Shown piece after piece: positions 1 to 10,873 of a DNA stretch of 64,000 bases. Position numbers and translations under genes: made by a program. The notes under the pieces were generated by a model, which had not been told where the DNA came from, made no database searches, and saw nothing but the letters and a program-made list of their open reading frames with translations. Position 1 is the first letter of the stretch. Each line of letters starts with the position of its first letter. This stretch comes from Acephala macrosclerotiorum (Eukaryota > Ascomycota > Leotiomycetes > Helotiales > Mollisiaceae), in contig MU119228.1 in NCBI GenBank assembly GCA_014904845.1, positions 124,001 to 188,000 of the forward strand, in the 5' to 3' direction.

Positions 1-391
1 CAACCGCAACATCGCAAGCTCTTGCCAAAGCTTTCAGAATACGAATGTTCATTGGTTTTCGTCCGCAAAAGCGGACCGAGATGTCACTCGGAAAACATGG
101 GTACTCGTGTTGGCCTGCGTCATGTGATGCTGGCAGTGACACTCTGACTTGCGAAGCATGCGTGGGTTGACCGATGTGATTAGAATTTTGGCAAAGGCGA
201 TGGAAGTGGTGAGAAATATAAGCCGTCAAGCAACACTTGAGTCCGAACAGGCGTGGTGCGTCTGCTGAGTCTTGGAGAGGTACAGCCGGCAGAGGACTGT
301 CCTGCCAAGACGATTCGAAGATCCTTCTCAATCTCACTTGGGTATCTTCTCTGTTGCAATGATGCTTGTTATCCATGGTTTCGTATGAGCT
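1..391. other. intergenic, no gene seen
   Basis: No reading frame with recognisable coding character on either strand. It lies downstream of the acetyltransferase gene, whose 3' untranslated region must fall in its right part. Confidence 0.4.
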
Positions 392-985
392 CTACGAATC
401 GCTCTTTTCTTCCTTGATGAACGAACTCCCAGGACCCCACTTATGCAACACCTCAAGACCATGATCAAGCACCGCCTTTTTCGTATGGAAAGGAACAACA
501 CCCAGAGTCTCTTTGTAGAACTTTTTCGCATGCTCTCCACTCGTAATCAGAAATGCGGTCCTCAATTCAGGCCATGAATTCATAGTCTCGCTGATACACT
601 CCATCAACCATTTTCCCAGACCCTTTCCCTGGTACTCCGGGAGAATGAAGACATCAGTCAGATAGAAGACTGTGGCTTCGTCTGTGACGCATCTGCCGAG
701 ACCAATTTGAGTCGGAGATCCTTTCCCTAGAGCTTGTCAACATCTCTGCAAGATTCGGAGGAGGATCAGATGACCTGCTATTTCAGAGGAAGATTGAGGC
801 AATACATAGACTCCGAAACACAGAGACTTCGATAACATGCGCTTCAGAGCCTCTGGAGTTGTACCTTTGGTCCAATACACAATATCCGAATCGAAAGCTT
901 TGTTGATGACATCAAGCTGAAGCAGCTTTTGCTCAGTCGAAATCATGAAATTGTCTTTATACCATGCTAATGGAGTTGACGACAT
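392..985 (-). CDS. GNAT-family N-acetyltransferase
   Basis: Two exons, 985-775 and 726-392, joined over a 48-nt intron (727-774, GTCATC...CTCTAG with a TTGAC branch site); together 181 codons plus stop. The joined protein reads ...SSEIAGKGSPTQIGLGRC..., then YLTDVFILPEYQGKGLGKWL, which is the GNAT beta4-alpha3 core with the acetyl-CoA pyrophosphate loop QGKGLGK. The C-terminal helix region (HAKKFYKETLG) also fits the family. It would transfer an acetyl group from acetyl-CoA to an amine; the substrate cannot be told. Small fungal GNATs of this length are common, cytosolic and poorly characterised. The ATG at 985 is the only upstream start in frame. The donor GTCATC is weak, but the restored frame across the motif supports it. 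Confidence 0.8.
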
Positions 986-1572
986 TGTGAGTGTAAGTAA
1001 AAAAGTGAGGTACTTGGAAAACTATAAGAGATGAAAATGCACAACAATTGTCTTTCAGAGGTTTAAGGAAATGACGCAAATGGGTGACTCGTGATAAAGT
1101 GGCATGAGTGGGATGCTTAGGGCGGCATCGAGGTCTAACCCCGCCCTCCTACTTAACAATGCGACCAACATCGACCACTTTCATCTCCTCTTTTGGACGA
1201 CGACGTTGAGGGCACTTCTCTAAAGTTCCGATGAAAACTGAACCCCCCTTCGGTAGAGCACACTTAAGCAATATGGACCTCATTTGGGAGAATCGCCAAG
1301 CGCCTAATTTTGGTATTAAACAATATGGCAGAAGCTTAAAATGCCAGATCCCGCGATAGCACGCATAGCCTGAACGCACAATCATGTGAATTCATCCCGG
1401 AATTTCAATGTTTTCTAGTATCTTCGACGTCTGAATGCTCTGCTTTTTTTATTCAACCAGAATTATGTGTTGGTTCTCAATCGCCCTGCTGTCGAATTGA
1501 GACCACGAGTCCGATGCGGAAAGATATATCCATTCTTGCTTGCGCACCCACGATGGTTCTGCAATACAATTC
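986..1572. other. intergenic between acetyltransferase and dead protease
   Basis: Open frames here (for example a 78-codon one on the minus strand at 1149-1385) show no family features. It should hold the acetyltransferase promoter. Confidence 0.4.
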
Positions 1573-2801
1573 ATGATGTCCGTTCGAATTCAGTTCTTGA
1601 GTTGCGCAATTTTTGCTTCGCTTTTCGTTGTTTGTTCTTGTTTTAGCAGGATCATAGAAAGCCTAGAAGAGCCGCAGATCTATGGCGACCGCTCGGGATT
1701 TTCGCTCGATACGTTCGGGACTCCTATGGATCCTAGAGACGGCAGTCAGCGAGCGCAGAATGCCACCTCGCTTCGTTCCAGGTTCTGACATTCGAGCAGC
1801 TGGTGAGTGACGATTGCCGTCAGGACTCCTCCGCAACTCATTCCAGTTGTAGTCGACTCGGGAACTGTCGACCTCTCACTCATGTCGACATTCATCAATT
1901 CAGCCCAGCGAGGCTATGTACCAGTATACGATCTAAATAGATCTAGCACTGCTGTGATGGTTGACGGCTACACGTGATATCAGTCGTATGCGGGAGCGCC
2001 AGCACTGAATATGGGGTATGTCGTGCAAGACACTGTTAGGGTTGGATCAATTTATACGAACTTCACTTTCGAGATCGACAATACCTCCCATTACTGGACC
2101 TCCGTATGGGAATCTTGGTCTGGATCCTGATCCGAATGGTCAGCCCACGAGTCCAAAGAGAGTGCCAGGATGGTTACAGACAGTCATGAACTTTCTGAAG
2201 CGTAGGTTCACCTTCCATACATTTCCCTCAAAAATCCACAGAACGTACCATTGACTTCTAGCAGAACCTGTATTCACAATAGACTATCGAAGAAACAACT
2301 TCAAAGGTATCATAGACTTCGGCTATATAAACAGCAAGAAATACAATAGCAGTATTGCATTCGCGGCCGTCAACCAGGCAACTCTTTGGGCAATCAGTAA
2401 CGACAATGTCGGCATAGGCTCAGGAGCGTATCGCCACTCACCATTCGACGTTATTTTCGACACCGGCGGAGACAGCCTAGTCTTCCCTCGATAGGCGATT
2501 GATGCATACTTCGCGCAAGTACCAAATTCAACATGGGGACGCTGTCCTCAACACGTATCTATTTCCCTGCGATCTATCGGTTCTTGGCAAATTACCCAAC
2601 ATAACATTCGGGATTGGAGATTCTTACAGAGACATAACTCCGTCAGATCATATTCATCTCAAACTCCTCCACGACAATGTATGTTCCAACAGTCTGCGGG
2701 CGGGCGATAGAGCATTCTGGGGAACCTCGATTATCGCACTACAGTTTATGGTGTTTGACTATGGGGGTAAGCGGTTAGGATTTGCTCACAAAATTTTGTG
2801 A
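1573..2801 (+). pseudogene. secreted pepsin-like aspartic protease (family A1), degenerate
   Basis: Three separate frames give ordered pieces of an A1 protease. A hydrophobic signal-like start (MMSVRIQFLSCAIFASL) begins at 1573. The first catalytic motif region reads PVVVDSGTVDLSL near 1845-1885 (DSG). Later come PVFTIDYRRNNFKGIIDFG near 2270-2330, FDVIFDTGGDSLVF near 2447-2490 (second catalytic DTG), and the C-terminal strand VFDYGGKRLGFA near 2750-2790. It is broken by an in-frame TGA after DGYT near 1975, a TAG right after SLVFPR near 2493, and a frame change between there and 2560. An intron-like gap near 2200-2262 seems retained. Such enzymes are secreted acid proteases; this copy cannot make a whole one. 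The TAG fits CAG to TAG. Confidence 0.8.
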
Positions 2802-4158
2802 AGCTCAACAGAAATGTCGATGGCTGGACAACCCGACCCTCGAGTAAAAAGGGTACTCGATCCCGGCCAAAAGCATTAGAATTCATCGCAATGACGATGG
2901 CTTAGAGTTCCTGCATTATTTTCTTGTTTGTTTGGCTTCTTAACGGACGAACCATTGCCTTTGTCCCTGGTTCGGCCAAGGCGCTGAACCCGAAAACTTC
3001 ACGGCTTCAATTTGCAATTCATGCAATGTCACTTTTTGCAAAGGCTGAAGAAGATCTGCAGATGCAAGCCTTTAGCACATTGCCCTGACCACTCAGATGA
3101 AGTTCCCCAGAGTTTGGACATCACAAATATGTTTGAGCTTCGAAAACTCTCAGTGCAAGCCCATTGTCCCGTGTCTTAAATTGCGCTCCTTAGGTGCATT
3201 TGGTTAGTGACTAATCGGAGAACAAGTACCGGAGCACGTTTGTTAGGCTATCCAGGGAAGATATCTTGTGAGAGCTGACTCCATAGTTCTTTTGGTGAAG
3301 CATGAGCTTGTCGCGACCGCCCCGACGAGTGCTACTGACGGTGTCACTCACTGTTATGTTTATATAGATCTGAGTTTACCACAACTTCTTAATGCCCCCA
3401 CCTCCCCTTAGCAATCCCTAATGCCAAGCCATAGCCCTTAGACTTCCTTACACTGCGACTTCTTCTCATTCTCCTAGGACGCAAGCAGAGACTCAAACCG
3501 AACCTTACCTCCAGCGATCACTCGGATTGATTGTGGCTTTGCACTCACGCGTCAGCTTCCTGCATGTCGACTTTCTTTTCGGCTGTCAACGGGTGGCTCG
3601 CCGGATAGGAAACGGGAAGTCCGCTATCTGAGACATGTCCATTCAGCTCTTCAGCGCCAAGGCTTGCCTTACGCCACAAACCCCTTCCAGCGTGCATGCG
3701 CACTATCGGATTTGCTGCTCCGTGTTTTCAGCCTCCAATGATGAACTTTTTTTTTTGCTTCAGGGAAGTCTGTCTAGACCCCCAAGAATGCACGATTGCG
3801 CCGCCAGCCCTGTTATTTCCGCTTCATGATATTGACCACAACAGACTCTGACTTGAAGTGCAGAACTCGCCGCAGGTAAGGTCTGTAAGTGTAAACTTCG
3901 ATCTACGTTTAATTATTTCATGCGTGAATCACATTGACCTGGCTTACTCGCCACAGAACAGAAGTTCACTCCAGCGCTATCTTCGAACTACTGAATTTTG
4001 ACTTGAAGAATTCTCCCAACCCGATAGTGGAATTTACGTCCGAGCTCTATGTAGCGCGGCTGCGGGGCTTCATCCATCCTCTGTCGCGACCGATGTCTCC
4101 TCCTTGAAGCTGTCTCAATGAAGTCAGCCTCGTAGGGAAATGGTAAGCTGTACCAGTG
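2802..4158. other. intergenic, no gene seen
   Basis: About 1.36 kb between the dead protease and the small inverted-repeat element. The only open frames are short (64-80 codons) and lack family features. Confidence 0.4.
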
Positions 4159-4160
4159 TA

Positions 4161-4532
4161 CGGAGAACGCGGTCAAAAGTCTGGGTCTACAGGGTATGTG
4201 CCCTATAATGCCCTGTAATGTCTCACGCAAGCCCTGTAATCTCCTTTGATTGGCTCGCTTGAGGCATTCCTTCGTAATTCTACTTTTCCTCGGGGCTTGA
4301 GAGCCTGTTCTTTAGTGGGTCGAGGCGTATTTACAGTGGATTTTGTGGATAATTACCCTATAAAGCATGGCTTGGGGCCTTATAGGGCAGTTACAGCGCT
4401 GTTCTTTAGTGAGTTGAGGCGTATTTACAGTGAGTTCTGTGGACGATCACCTTTCAGGGCATGGCTTGAGACATTACAGGGCAGTTACAGGGCACATACC
4501 CTGTAGACCCAGACTTTTGACCGCGTTCTCCG
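4161..4532. mobile_element. 372-bp MITE with 44-bp perfect terminal inverted repeats and TA flanks
   Basis: The outer 44 bases, starting CGGAGAACGCGGTCAAAAGT, occur at 4161-4204 and again as the exact reverse complement at 4489-4532; weaker inverted similarity runs on for about 40 bases more. Both ends are flanked by TA (4159-4160 and 4533-4534), the target duplication made by Tc1/mariner-type transposases. It has no room for a transposase, so it must be non-autonomous. The inside is rich in a recurring CCCTGTAA/TTACAGGG word, in both orientations, and holds a tandem duplication. It lies about 490 bp upstream of the trypsin-like protease start. Confidence 0.75.
4304..4493. repeat. two tandem 95-bp units inside the MITE
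   Basis: The stretch beginning CTGTTCTTTAGTG at 4304 repeats at 4399. Shared blocks are GAGGCGTATTTACAGTG, GCATGGCTTG and AGGGCAGTTACAG; copies differ at roughly one base in seven by eye. The second unit runs into the right terminal repeat. Confidence 0.7.
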
Positions 4533-4892
4533 TACCCCACTTGAACTTCTTAACACGTATTTCTTGTTTTGGCTCAACAACGAATCACTTTCTTTTGCTC
4601 CCGATTACCACTAGCTTCTGAGCCACATCGCATGGGGAGGTTAGCTTCCTGATTGGTAGTCTAGATGCCGCCAAATACATTGACTTTGATATGGGTTGAT
4701 TGAGGCTGGCTTGGAAAGTCGAAATATTGAGCAAGCATCATCAAAAGTATATGTCTCTGGGAGTAAAGTGTCTGAGATATTCTTGAGTGCTCTCGAGTGG
4801 CTTCCACGTAGGTGCTGAAACCAGGATTCTGCTCTTGATTGGCCAAATTTACGACGTTTCCATTTGGTGTATTTCGCTCTCAAAGTTATCCC

Positions 4893-4900
4893 TATATAAA
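4893..4900 (+). promoter_or_regulatory. TATA box of the trypsin-like protease gene
   Basis: TATATAAA stands 121 bp upstream of the ATG at 5021, in a plausible place for a core promoter with a 5' leader of roughly 90 nt. Confidence 0.45.
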
Positions 4901-5020
4901 CATTTACCATTCCCCTCATGAACTCTTTCTCTCCAACATCATTACAATCAGCGTTCTGATTCCCGCAATATCTCACAACCCTCTATCATAAGCGACGCTT
5001 GCTACCATTCATCATCTACC

Positions 5021-7600
5021 ATGGCTTCGGTTCAAAACAACTATGCTGCCATCTGGCCCCTCACCAACGTGCTGAAAGCAGCAGCGAAGCCCGAATCTGC
5101 TTTCGGCCTTGGGCCTGGAGGGGTCGACCAGGAAGCTCTTATTGGAGGGGTCGATGGACGCACAATTGTCAGCCCACAACACTTTGCTAGTGGTGGCAAA
5201 TACCGCTGTACGCACTTTTCCTCCCAAGGCTATTCCACACTACTCATTCTAACCCGCATGAATTAACAGCCATTATCAAACTCCTGATTCGATATAAGGA
5301 TCAACCCGATGATAACTCGTGGGGAATGGGCACAGGTTGGCTTATTGGTCCCGATCTCCTCGTGACAGCCGGACATTGTTCTTTTGACTTTGGGGAGGAC
5401 ACACACTATGGACCTGCCACTATCGTGAAGGCGTATATGGGCTACTCAGGTGCGTTGATTAGCTCCAAAAACCCCACGTTTCCGTGACATCCTCTTTTGA
5501 GCCTGGGCTAACTTGCCGTCTGATATGCAGGGAAAGCAAACCTCACGGAAGAAAATCTTGATTCTGGAGCTGTGCAGATGCGAATGGGTGCCAAGTTCCT
5601 CACCACGACTGGATGGTTGCAGAGCAATGGAACGAACCGCAGATCCGATGTATCATTTCTGAAGTTGGATCGGCCTTTCGATGGAGAATTTACACCATTC
5701 AACTATCGTGATACTCCTCTTGCGGGATCTGATACCATCGGTGTCGTGGGCTATCCCGCTGACAGGTATGACGTGGCAATGGAGCACGGAGCAAGAATGT
5801 ATGAGATGTTCGCCAAAGTTAACTGGAACTTGGATAAGGATGAAAGAAATATGCTGGCGTACCCCATCTCTACTACTCCTGGTAAGTTTTGACTTTTACA
5901 CGCTGGACTAGCCATGCTAACCATCACAAGGTCAATCTGGATCTCCAGTCATCCGAATCTCAGACGGCGCATCCATTGGGGCCCATGTGTACGGTGGCCA
6001 CAACCTCAATTCCGCTAGTACTATTAGAGGAAAATATGGCAATGATTTCGATGCATATGTGCAAGCATTCTCTGAGTCCACCAAACCCATCAAAAAGATT
6101 CTGGGAATCAGCGTCTACAAGCCTTCAATGATTGGGGTGGATAATTTGGCTAGCGGGGGACGCGAAATGAATGGGAGCTCAGAAGCTTTCATTGGAGAAT
6201 CGGAGAATGAAAGTCCTGAAGGGTTTTTGGATACGTTGAAAGTCATTGGAAGAGTGGCCGCACCTCTCATTAGTAAGTGAAGCCCAAGCTCGGACGTTTC
6301 AATCTCGTTATCCACCTGGGATATTTTCTTTGCAAATCATGCATTCTGCTATCCTGCTCTTGAGACATTCCATAGCTAGCTATTGCTAACATTCCTGTCA
6401 TCAGACACCGGGCTTCAAATTGCCAGTCCGTTCCTTGGCCCCGCTGGCGCACCAATCGCAGGCATCGCTGGGGTTGCTCTTGGTGCTCTGGGCAAGATGT
6501 GCGAGTCTGCCTTCGATCCAGGAACCCAAACACTGCACATGGTCCAAAAAATTACCCCTGAGCAGATGGATGGCTGTGCGCAACGAGCTGTATTGGCGGA
6601 AGCTGCTCTGCAGGCGGCACTTAAGCTTGACGACTCTCACCCCGAAGCCAAAAAGATCATACAGAGTATGAAGAAGTCTTATGCGACTATGACAATCCAG
6701 AAGTCCCTCCCTTCGAAGTTGTTTCCATGTATCGCTGCTCCAGCTCTCCGTATTGCTATGGACCAGAAGGTCGCGATTCAACCAAAGGCGCCTCTGATCA
6801 GAAAACCTCTACCACAAGCCGGATTGAATGCAGCTGAAGCCGCCTTCTACAGCCCTACTGAAGCGGCGTTTGCTAAGGAATTACTTGCTCCCACGCTCAG
6901 CCTGCCAGGCGAGGAAGGCTTCTTTGATACGATGGCGCCCATCATCAAAAAAGGTCTGAAGTACGCTACGCCCTTCCTGAAGCAAGCAGCCAAGGATGGA
7001 ATCGACGCGGTTCTCGCCGACTGGAACAGTACCGAGGCTGCAATTGATACGACGACTTCCGACAGCATCCTCGCCGAACCGCTTTTCAAGCGTGCAATTG
7101 TAGCCGAATGCGCCTTGCAGGCGGTTCAAAAGGTTGAGCCGTCAAAACTCAATGACATCAAATTGATCGATGTCGAAGGCAATGAGATGCCAGAAGGCTT
7201 TTTCGATTTCATGAAGGGTGCTATTCAAGTTGTCGGACGGCAAATCGCCCAGACAGCTCCGGACGTCATCAGGAATGTCGGCCCGGTCGCTCTCGATCTG
7301 TTGGCGAATGCCATCCAAAAGAAAGCCGGAGCCGAGGGGGCGTTCGGACTTCCATCTCCCAGTGGTTCATCGACTCTGTCACCTCCACTGACGCCAGGGC
7401 TGACGCGAAAAAAATCGATTGGTACCTTGGCGGCCGGCAGACCAGATCAGCCAAAACCTGTAACGGTGAGCGCTCTTTCCCTTCGCCGAACCACTCCAGC
7501 TATCGAGAGCACAAAGAATCTTCTTTCCTCCGAGGACAGGAGCGAAGAGGTTCCTCACTACAAAAATTTGGACGGCGTGCCGTTTTTCAAGATGGAATGA
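5021..7600 (+). CDS. trypsin-like serine peptidase (V8-like) with repeated hydrophobic/amphipathic C-terminal modules
   Basis: Five exons: 5021-5207, 5270-5449, 5531-5881, 5931-6272 and 6405-7600 (752 codons including stop). Residues about 75-250 are a chymotrypsin-fold peptidase: WGMGTGWLIGPDLLVTAGHCS (catalytic His), RRSDVSFLKLDRPF (Asp) and GQSGSPVIRI (Ser), the spacing of glutamyl endopeptidase/V8-like enzymes. No signal peptide is visible at the N-terminus (MASVQNNYAAIW), so it is probably intracellular. The last 450 residues are Ala/Gly-rich and contain EGFLDTLKVIGR, EGFFDTMAPIIKKG and EGFFDFMKGAIQVVG, each starting a hydrophobic helix-like run, and two copies of a second block (RAVLAEAALQAALK and RAIVAECALQAVQK). 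The end is a Ser/Pro/Lys-rich tail. I do not know a named family with this whole layout; protease activity is inferred from the intact triad. Confidence 0.85.
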
Positions 7601-8092
7601 ACAATGCTGATGTTGTGCGCGTCCAGACAATGGCCTAGCTTTCTATCGAGGAACCTCGTTATTCGATTCAGTTGAACGACACTGGACGGGACCCTTTCCA
7701 AAACTTGGTTGCCTCGTGGCCTTCTATTGCTAGTTTGAAAAAGTTGTTGTGTTTGCCCTCTACCAGTATTTCTTGAGATTCGAGTTTTGCAGCGTGCTCA
7801 TGCAGGCTCGTGGAGTGCTGAGGTTGAACTAGTTGATCGCTCTTTAACTGCTTGTTGATAATAGTAATAATTGTCTGTCTTTCCCTCAATCATCGTCAAT
7901 TTTGTCGAAGGGTGTCCCGTGTGGCCTCATCACCGATCCCAGAAAAGTGCGCGGTTTCGTCTTTCTTTCTTGGGTCTCCAGGTGGACCGGGCTTCTATTT
8001 ACAGCTTTCCTTCTGGATCAAGAGTTCCGCTTTCGAATCTAGAAGTGACAAGTCAAGCTTATCGAGGCTGAGGACAGATATGCTTGTTTGGT
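7601..8092. other. convergent intergenic region
   Basis: Holds the 3' untranslated regions of the protease (plus strand) and of the DUF6536 gene (minus strand). No gene seen. Confidence 0.4.
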
Positions 8093-10873
8093 TTATTCGT
8101 AATGCTCGCCAACAATCGGTGGCTCAACCTCATGGCTCGTGATGCAGCAATGTCCCGGCAAGTCACCATCGGGCTGACTGACAGCTCCCCACATCACCCT
8201 CTTATGCGCCGCATCGACATCATCATCTGGGCGATGACAAGCCGCACTAATAGCAAAGCTACTATTGACCATCAACGGCATCGCTGATTTATACGCTCGA
8301 AATTCGTTCCAGATCAAGACAGCTAGCATGATAGTGGAGACGATGATGGCCGCAAGTATGGCTTTTAGAGAGTAGCCAGTCACGGTAAGAGTATTGCTGC
8401 TTGGTCTGAAGCCCGTATTACTGGATGTTGGGAATGTTGGTTGTCCTGTCCTGTCGAAGATGGATATCCGAACGAGGAACAAACTTTCGGATAAGATCCA
8501 ATGTACCAATCCGCTGCCGACAAGGAGAGGTACTGAATACAGGTAAGGAAGTTGCAACCAGTACGTGCTTCGCTGAATACCGACAGGGCTACTGACCCGT
8601 AAGCTCTTTCGCTCCAGGGAGAACCTCGTCCATTCTGCCATGGTGAGCATCGCGGTGTAGGAACGATTGTATAGAAAGTACAACACAGAGAAGTAAATTT
8701 GCGGGCAATTAGCAATCATAACCATTTTGAGGAGAAGCCAGCCAGATTCCGAAGTCGGGTCATCGGTTGAATCGTAGAGGAAGAGAAGTGCTGATGGGTT
8801 GACGGAGCCGAAGGAAAGGGAATTGAAGCTTTGAAGCCCGAGGTTTTGGGATCCTTTGTAGATCATGGCAATGCCAAAACTTAGCGCGCCGAGCACCCTG
8901 AGAGAATGGTCAACTATGTTTCCACGTTCCAGGGCAATACTCACATGATCAGGAGCGACATCCAGGTACCACGCGCCACATCACTCCACATCTTCGGTTT
9001 GTCAGTCCATTTAGCTTGCTTTGCTCTCTTAATTTCCGTTCTACGATCACCGCCTTCTGCATGCGGCCCAACAAACAAGCATAGCCCTTCCGACGATACA
9101 TCCTGTGTGCTAAGGAAAGAAGCAATCGCATCCCCAAGCACTACTAATGGCGATTTCGTGAAAGCAGCATGAGTCAAAAGCATGCAAAAGAATTTGCAGA
9201 CATTGCAAATGAGGACGATGATCATAATATAGACCGAAAATTGGACTTGGCATTGCTCCGTCACGGTTTCGCTCATACAATAATCCACTTCATACGTCGA
9301 ACCTTGGTATTGTGATGCGATTGTCCAGTTGTTGTATGTCTTCAGGTTTGATAGCGCTTTGTCAGTGTTGCAAGTGAGATCACGAGCACCCGTAGATAGG
9401 AAAACCTTTGGTGTTCCTGAACTCATCTGCCCCTCGGCCATTAATATGGCTGCCGAGTCGTTGACACTTGAACAGATCCAGGCAGCTGGGTTCCAATGAA
9501 GTCCGCCGGGGGTGTTGAGATCTTGATTCCAATTGTTGCTGTCGAGAAAAGCTAGAAGGGAACCGTTCTCGTTGGCCTGATTGGGGGGAAAAGTGACGGG
9601 TGTCTTGACGACAATGAAGAGGTTCCGTTGAGTCGACAGGAAAGTTGCACTGTATTCCTTCATACAAGTAGCTGAATCGAGGCGTTGCAAAGAAGAATTT
9701 TGTGACTTTTGATAAAGACTTTTCGAGAAGGAGAGGAAGCTTGAGCTATTGAAACCAGTTTTCACACTACCACCAGTATATGTACCTGTACCGGATGCAT
9801 AACCTGGATTCGCCATGCTCAGGTTCTGTCGTAAGCCTTCGTAGCCCGAGAAATCGAACCCGTAGAAAGTCGAATACCCGCCGCTTTCTTGAATGTTGTT
9901 GAGGTTGTCGTCGAAAGTGTCTGAAGATAGAAAGTCTAGAGTGACCACGAGAATAGAATACAAGTTGATTTGCCGCGTTGAGAATATGATTGAGTTCCAT
10001 CTGGAGACTGTCAGCGCTTCTGTACTTCTCCAGGCTTGGATCTATGCGCAAGCCACAATTGATTTCAAAAGTCGAGTTATGAGGCACTTCTCGAGCTTCT
10101 TTGGCCCTGGTTACCCCGCCTTTTCTCCATATTTCTATAGCTCAAAACTTTCAAAAATCACTTACACGAAATGTAACGGCCAAGTGCTCAAAAAGAGTAT
10201 GATAAAGAGTAGTACTCTTCTCTTTGGGAGGTACGCCAAATTCTTCATATTAGTGAGTCCGACAGACAGCCATTTACCCCGCGCATGTGCTCGGTCAACC
10301 TCATCTCTGGTAGGAGAATTCAAACATTGCATGGTATAGTTGCTTGCCCCTAGAAGTGCAGTACTCAGGACGTTAATTGCGATATGAAGAACTGTGTTCA
10401 GCCTTGAGGATGTACTGCAACTGCCTTCGTACAAGGTTGCCACACCAGCTTTGGTCTCACATTTTGTGACGACTACGACCATCCATATTGTGTTGAGGAT
10501 GAGGACAAATCCTGCCAAGGTGTTGGTCAACAGAAGAGCCCTACGCCATTGGGGTCTTTTGCCATTCCGGATGGGTCCTGAGTGCCCGCTACATAGGATG
10601 GTGGCCGCTCCGGGAGCAATGCTTCAGAGGAGGTCGTGGTGCCGAGCGGGGCATAGCCTCTGGAAGCACTCTTTGGTCCAAGGTTCTGGTTGTAAGAAGT
10701 ACTGTTAGATGTCAATTATGCTTTACTGAACAATCGCCTCTGTCTCCTTACTTTTCGGTGAATCTCGATCCATCTTCATTTCCTCCGACATTGAGCAGGG
10801 GATATTGCTGTTGGTCGTTATTACTCCGCCGCCACGGAAGCGCATTTCTAGCCGAAGACAAAATAGAAAACAT
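8093..10873 (-). CDS. DUF6536 family integral membrane protein, with one frameshift
   Basis: Exons 10873-10752, 10701-10166, 10000-8945 and 8897-8093; introns of 50, 165 and 47 nt. The order and content match the fungal DUF6536 family: a Pro/Ser-rich cytosolic N-terminus (PERPPSYVAG), first membrane segment (LTNTLAGFVLILNTIWMVVV), NVLSTALLGASNYTMQCL, SPTRDEVDRAH, LPKRRVLLFIILFLSTWPLH, a long Ser/Asn-rich outer loop, five further membrane segments, and the typical tail SAACHRPDDDVDAAHKRVMWG. Function unknown for the family. Exon lengths sum to 2519 nt, one short of a whole frame, and the reading frame jumps at the AAAA run at 10557-10560 between SGMA and KRPQWRRA. Either a real 1-nt deletion or an assembly error in a homopolymer; no intron can explain it. 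Confidence 0.75.

Noticed and set aside
4641..4976. 111-codon minus-strand frame upstream of the trypsin-like protease
   Set aside because: No family features, and it overlaps the TATA box and leader of the protease gene.
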